Assembly: GCA_964587515.1 (NCBI GenBank)
Contig: CAZPMO010000194.1
Coordinates: 1-8,913, forward strand
DNA from: CAZPMO01 sp964587515
Lineage (GTDB): Bacteria > Pseudomonadota > Alphaproteobacteria > MPNO01
DNA length: 8,913 nucleotides
Reading direction: 5' to 3'
In this document: piece by piece, positions 6,845 through 8,913 of the stretch
Numbering within the stretch: position 1 is the first letter of the stretch
Layout: every line of letters begins with the position of its first letter
The notes under the pieces: generated by a model
The model's database searches: none
Told to the model about the DNA's origin: nothing
Seen by the model: the letters and a program-made list of their open reading frames with translations, nothing else
Program-made: the position numbers and the translations under genes

Positions 6845-7271
6845 GATCGCGCAATTACGTGCTAGAGGTTATATTAGCAGTCGATCATTTAGGGGCCGCT
6901 GGGTACCACAGAGAGTCCAAAATATCGTGATCCGCGATTACTGCAACGCTTGCAGGTTGCAGTTTCTTTTAAGTGTGGCCGAGTACGGGTTTAAAGATTC
7001 TTTCTCTATGCTTCTCGATATCTTGTCTGACTATGATGACATTGATGGGATTGTTTTTTATAGCCTATTTCAATTGCCAGAAAAAAGAAGTGAGCGTGCA
7101 CAAATTTACGATAAAGCTCGACGTGCTTCAAAAACATTATATTTCGCACTTGAAGACCAGAAAATAATCACCTCTAACGACGTCGCGAGAATAGAGAAAA
7201 TTCTTAAAGTCAACGATCATCTGAGTTTAACTCCAACTGTCGAGGCACTAAAGAAGGCAATGATCAATTAG
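6834..7271 (+). CDS. Small 'sporadic carbohydrate cluster' protein, LIC12192 family
   Basis: This 145-residue soluble protein has no signal peptide or membrane segment. I recognise the pattern RGYISSRSFRGRWVPQ (10-26), VQNIVIRDYC (28-37), LLSVAEYG (45-52) and DGIVFYSLFQLPE (71-83) as that of the LIC12192 family, named from Leptospira and found sporadically in glycan loci beside a 2OG-Fe(II) oxygenase, which is exactly its neighbour here. Its biochemical function is, as far as I know, undefined. The layout of a first strand ending in serines, then helix, a conserved E, helix, and a hydrophobic strand ending in a DGIVFYSLFQLPE-like motif recalls the N-terminal catalytic fold of serine resolvases, but no DNA-binding domain is present. 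The start at 6834 is set by GGAG seven bases upstream and by the 11-base overlap with the oxygenase gene. It probably acts with the oxygenase. Confidence 0.8.
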   Translation: MIPKIAQLRARGYISSRSFRGRWVPQRVQNIVIRDYCNACRLQFLLSVAEYGFKDSFSMLLDILSDYDDIDGIVFYSLFQLPEKRSERAQIYDKARRASKTLYFALEDQKIITSNDVARIEKILKVNDHLSLTPTVEALKKAMIN

Positions 7272-7363
7272 ATTCTTTGTTTTTCGTTCTCTAAGCAAAC
7301 ACCGTAATCGATCAACTTCTCTTTAAGGCAATCATTAACGATTCTGAGAGTTAGCCGATCCCG

Positions 7364-8548
7364 ATGAACTTTTTATTGCGTTGTGCGATTGCGGTTATCC
7401 TTTTTCCTCTCTGCCTTTCTCGCCTCTTAGGTGTGGACATTAAGATAGGTCAACTTCCATGTACGAGATATGGACACTTGGCGAAGAATTCCGATTTGTT
7501 TCTGCGAAGGTGTATCGCCGGGCAGATTGGGTCAGGCTATTTTCTTATAGTCTCCTTGCCAGAGAAACATGACTTGGTCGCGAATCGGGCATTGCTTGAG
7601 ATCGTTTCAAAAGGTTATAAGGCGCAAGCTAAAATCTTCCTGGTTCGTTCGTCCTTCTTTTACAGGAACTGGTATCGGGTCCAGCCAATATTGCAGCAAT
7701 ATAAGAGTTTTGTTGAGTTGGATTATGGTTCGTGTGAGATTGAGTTCTCAACACTGCCTATTGCTTTAAAACTTGATAACAAGAGGGTTGATCGCGCCCG
7801 GGAATACCTTGCAAAGATGGGGCTAGATCCGGATAAGCCCATTGTTGGCGTATTTGTACGCGACGCTGAATATTTGAGTAAGAAGGACGGACCTACTATT
7901 GATCGCAGTTATCATGATTTTCGAGATAGTGATATTGAAAATTACGGAAAAGCGATAAATTATCTTCTAGATTCTGGGAGGCAAGTAGTCCGATTTGGCA
8001 AGCAGATGGCTAAGCCCAGTACAATTCTGCGCCAGGGATTTTTTGATTATCCTTTCGAAAAAGGAAGGAGTGACGACCTTGATATCGGCCTTTTTGGAAC
8101 AGTTGACTTCATTTTCGGGAGCGCAGCTGGCCCAACCGATGTTGCAATTTGCCTCGGTATCCCTTTTCTCGCGACGGACTTGGCTCCCCCTCATTGTGTT
8201 CCATTAGGAAGGAAAGATATGTACATACCAAAAAAACTTATAGGTTCTGATTCAGGGGAGCTTATTTCTTATTCCAGCGTAATTGGTAAAAGTGAGGGCC
8301 TGTTCAACGGGCACACATGGCGAACAAAGTATGGCATTTCTTTTCGTGACAATACTGAGGATGAGATTTTGCATGCTGTTCAGGACATGGTGAGGGCGTT
8401 AGGGGTGGGTTCAAGCAATGACGCTCAGGAAGAAATTGACTGGGATCTATATTTAACGGAGTACTGGAAGCACAACATCTTCTCGACTATTCCTACGAGA
8501 TTAGCGCCAAGTTTTTTGAGAAAGAATCGAGAACTTTTTTTTAAATAG
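7364..8548 (+). CDS. Putative glycosyltransferase, TIGR04372-like
   Basis: This 394-residue protein probably transfers an activated sugar to a surface glycan or lipid-linked acceptor. A hydrophobic N-terminal segment (residues 3-23) could anchor it to the inner membrane. YGHLAKN (36-42) resembles the opening GxLA motif of glycosyltransferase-B-like folds. The second half carries the features I associate with the TIGR04372 family: FVRDAEY (164-170), a YHDFRDSDIENY stretch (183-194), VVRFGKQM (208-215), DYPFEKGRSDDLDIGL (228-243), FGSAAGPTDVA (251-261) as the sugar-nucleotide loop, and GIPFLATDLAP (265-275). The ATG at 7364 has only a weak GAGAG 13 bases upstream, but the next Met is far inside. 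It lies 92 bases after the small-protein gene on the same strand and probably belongs to the same unit. Donor and acceptor are unknown. Confidence 0.8.
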   Translation: MNFLLRCAIAVILFPLCLSRLLGVDIKIGQLPCTRYGHLAKNSDLFLRRCIAGQIGSGYFLIVSLPEKHDLVANRALLEIVSKGYKAQAKIFLVRSSFFYRNWYRVQPILQQYKSFVELDYGSCEIEFSTLPIALKLDNKRVDRAREYLAKMGLDPDKPIVGVFVRDAEYLSKKDGPTIDRSYHDFRDSDIENYGKAINYLLDSGRQVVRFGKQMAKPSTILRQGFFDYPFEKGRSDDLDIGLFGTVDFIFGSAAGPTDVAICLGIPFLATDLAPPHCVPLGRKDMYIPKKLIGSDSGELISYSSVIGKSEGLFNGHTWRTKYGISFRDNTEDEILHAVQDMVRALGVGSSNDAQEEIDWDLYLTEYWKHNIFSTIPTRLAPSFLRKNRELFFK

Positions 8549-8718
8549 GCTAATTGTAATTACCGAGGAAGATTGCTCTTTGGAGTAGAGAAGTGGAGGG
8601 CAAGAATAGTTTGATGATAGGGCAGAATTACTAGAAATTCTGTGGAAGGGTTTTGAATGAACGTCCATCCTCGGTAGATTGAGTGCAACTCGGTTAATCA
8701 AGCCTGCCCATAGACTAA
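8549..8718. other. Non-coding spacer between glycosyltransferase gene and IS91 fragment
   Basis: No gene is supported here, and no clear rho-independent terminator follows the glycosyltransferase stop. The last ~30 bases may be degraded transposase sequence leading into the IS91 fragment. Confidence 0.4.
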
Positions 8719-8913
8719 GCGGTGACACTGATCCAGCGCTTTGGCAGCGCGCTCAACTGGAACGTTAGTTCCCACCTAATGTTTCTAGACGACTTCTACA
8801 CCCCTGTGCCAGGGGGTGTAAGTTTTCGCCACTTGAAACCACCGAGTCGGCGGAGCTGGTGACCTTTTCCCTGCATGCATACCACGGTTGATGTGGGAAT
8901 CTGAGCATATCAT
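8719..8913 (+). pseudogene. Fragment of an IS91-family (Y2) transposase, frameshifted and running off the window
   Basis: From 8719 the frame reads AVTLIQRFGSALNWNV, then SSHLMFLDDFYTPVPGG and VSFRHLKPP before a stop at 8860-8862. The GAVTLIQRFGSALNLNxHxHxLxLDGVY block is a hallmark of IS91/ISCR rolling-circle transposases; here the metal-binding HxH is degraded to SSH. An upstream stop (TAA 8716-8718) and a shift after KPP, where the other frame continues ESAELV as in the family, show that the gene is broken. The upstream part is missing or decayed in 8549-8718, and the right limit is outside the window. The element marks the right border of the carbohydrate genes. Confidence 0.75.

Noticed and set aside
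8797..8820. Strong hairpin (TACACCCCTG ... CAGGGGGTGTA) resembling a terminator or IS end
   Set aside because: It lies inside the IS91 transposase fragment (codons for FYTPVPGGVS), has no T-tract after it, and is explained by coding sequence.

Overview
This window is an accessory surface-carbohydrate locus, probably from a proteobacterium. The organism call rests on the gene families (heptose-type sugar-activation enzymes, a TIGR04372-like glycosyltransferase) and on IS3- and IS91-type transposase relics. The lineage below that level cannot be fixed from the sequence alone.

Layout. (1) Bases 1-1838 (+) hold the C-terminal part of a GlmS-like multi-SIS sugar-phosphate protein. Its start lies outside the window. 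(2) Bases 2098-3138 (+) encode a PfkB/ribokinase-fold sugar kinase resembling the kinase half of HldE. (3) Bases 3189-4034 (-) encode a HAD phosphatase convergent with the kinase. Its open frame runs back, stop-free, to the end of an IS relic. (4) Bases 4110-4573 (-) are an internally deleted, 464-bp IS3-family element that keeps both terminal repeats, the head of orfA and the head and tail of orfB, but no catalytic core. (5) Bases 4574-5335 contain no gene I can support and look decayed. (6) Bases 5336-7271 (+) form a compact three-gene unit: a class I methyltransferase, an Fe(II)/2-oxoglutarate oxygenase and a small protein of the LIC12192 'sporadic carbohydrate cluster' type. The last two overlap by 11 bases. 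(7) Bases 7364-8548 (+) encode a glycosyltransferase resembling the TIGR04372 family. (8) Bases 8719-8913 hold a broken fragment of an IS91-type transposase running off the right edge.

How the genes may work together (inference). The SIS protein, PfkB kinase and HAD phosphatase repeat the isomerase-kinase-phosphatase logic of ADP/GDP-heptose synthesis (GmhA, HldE, GmhB). They could make an unusual activated sugar. The methyltransferase, oxygenase and LIC12192-type protein would modify that sugar or a linked group, and the glycosyltransferase would add it to a surface glycan. No nucleotidyltransferase, flippase or polymerase is visible, so the pathway is incomplete here. The transposon relics and the strand switch suggest that the locus was assembled or reshuffled by mobile elements.
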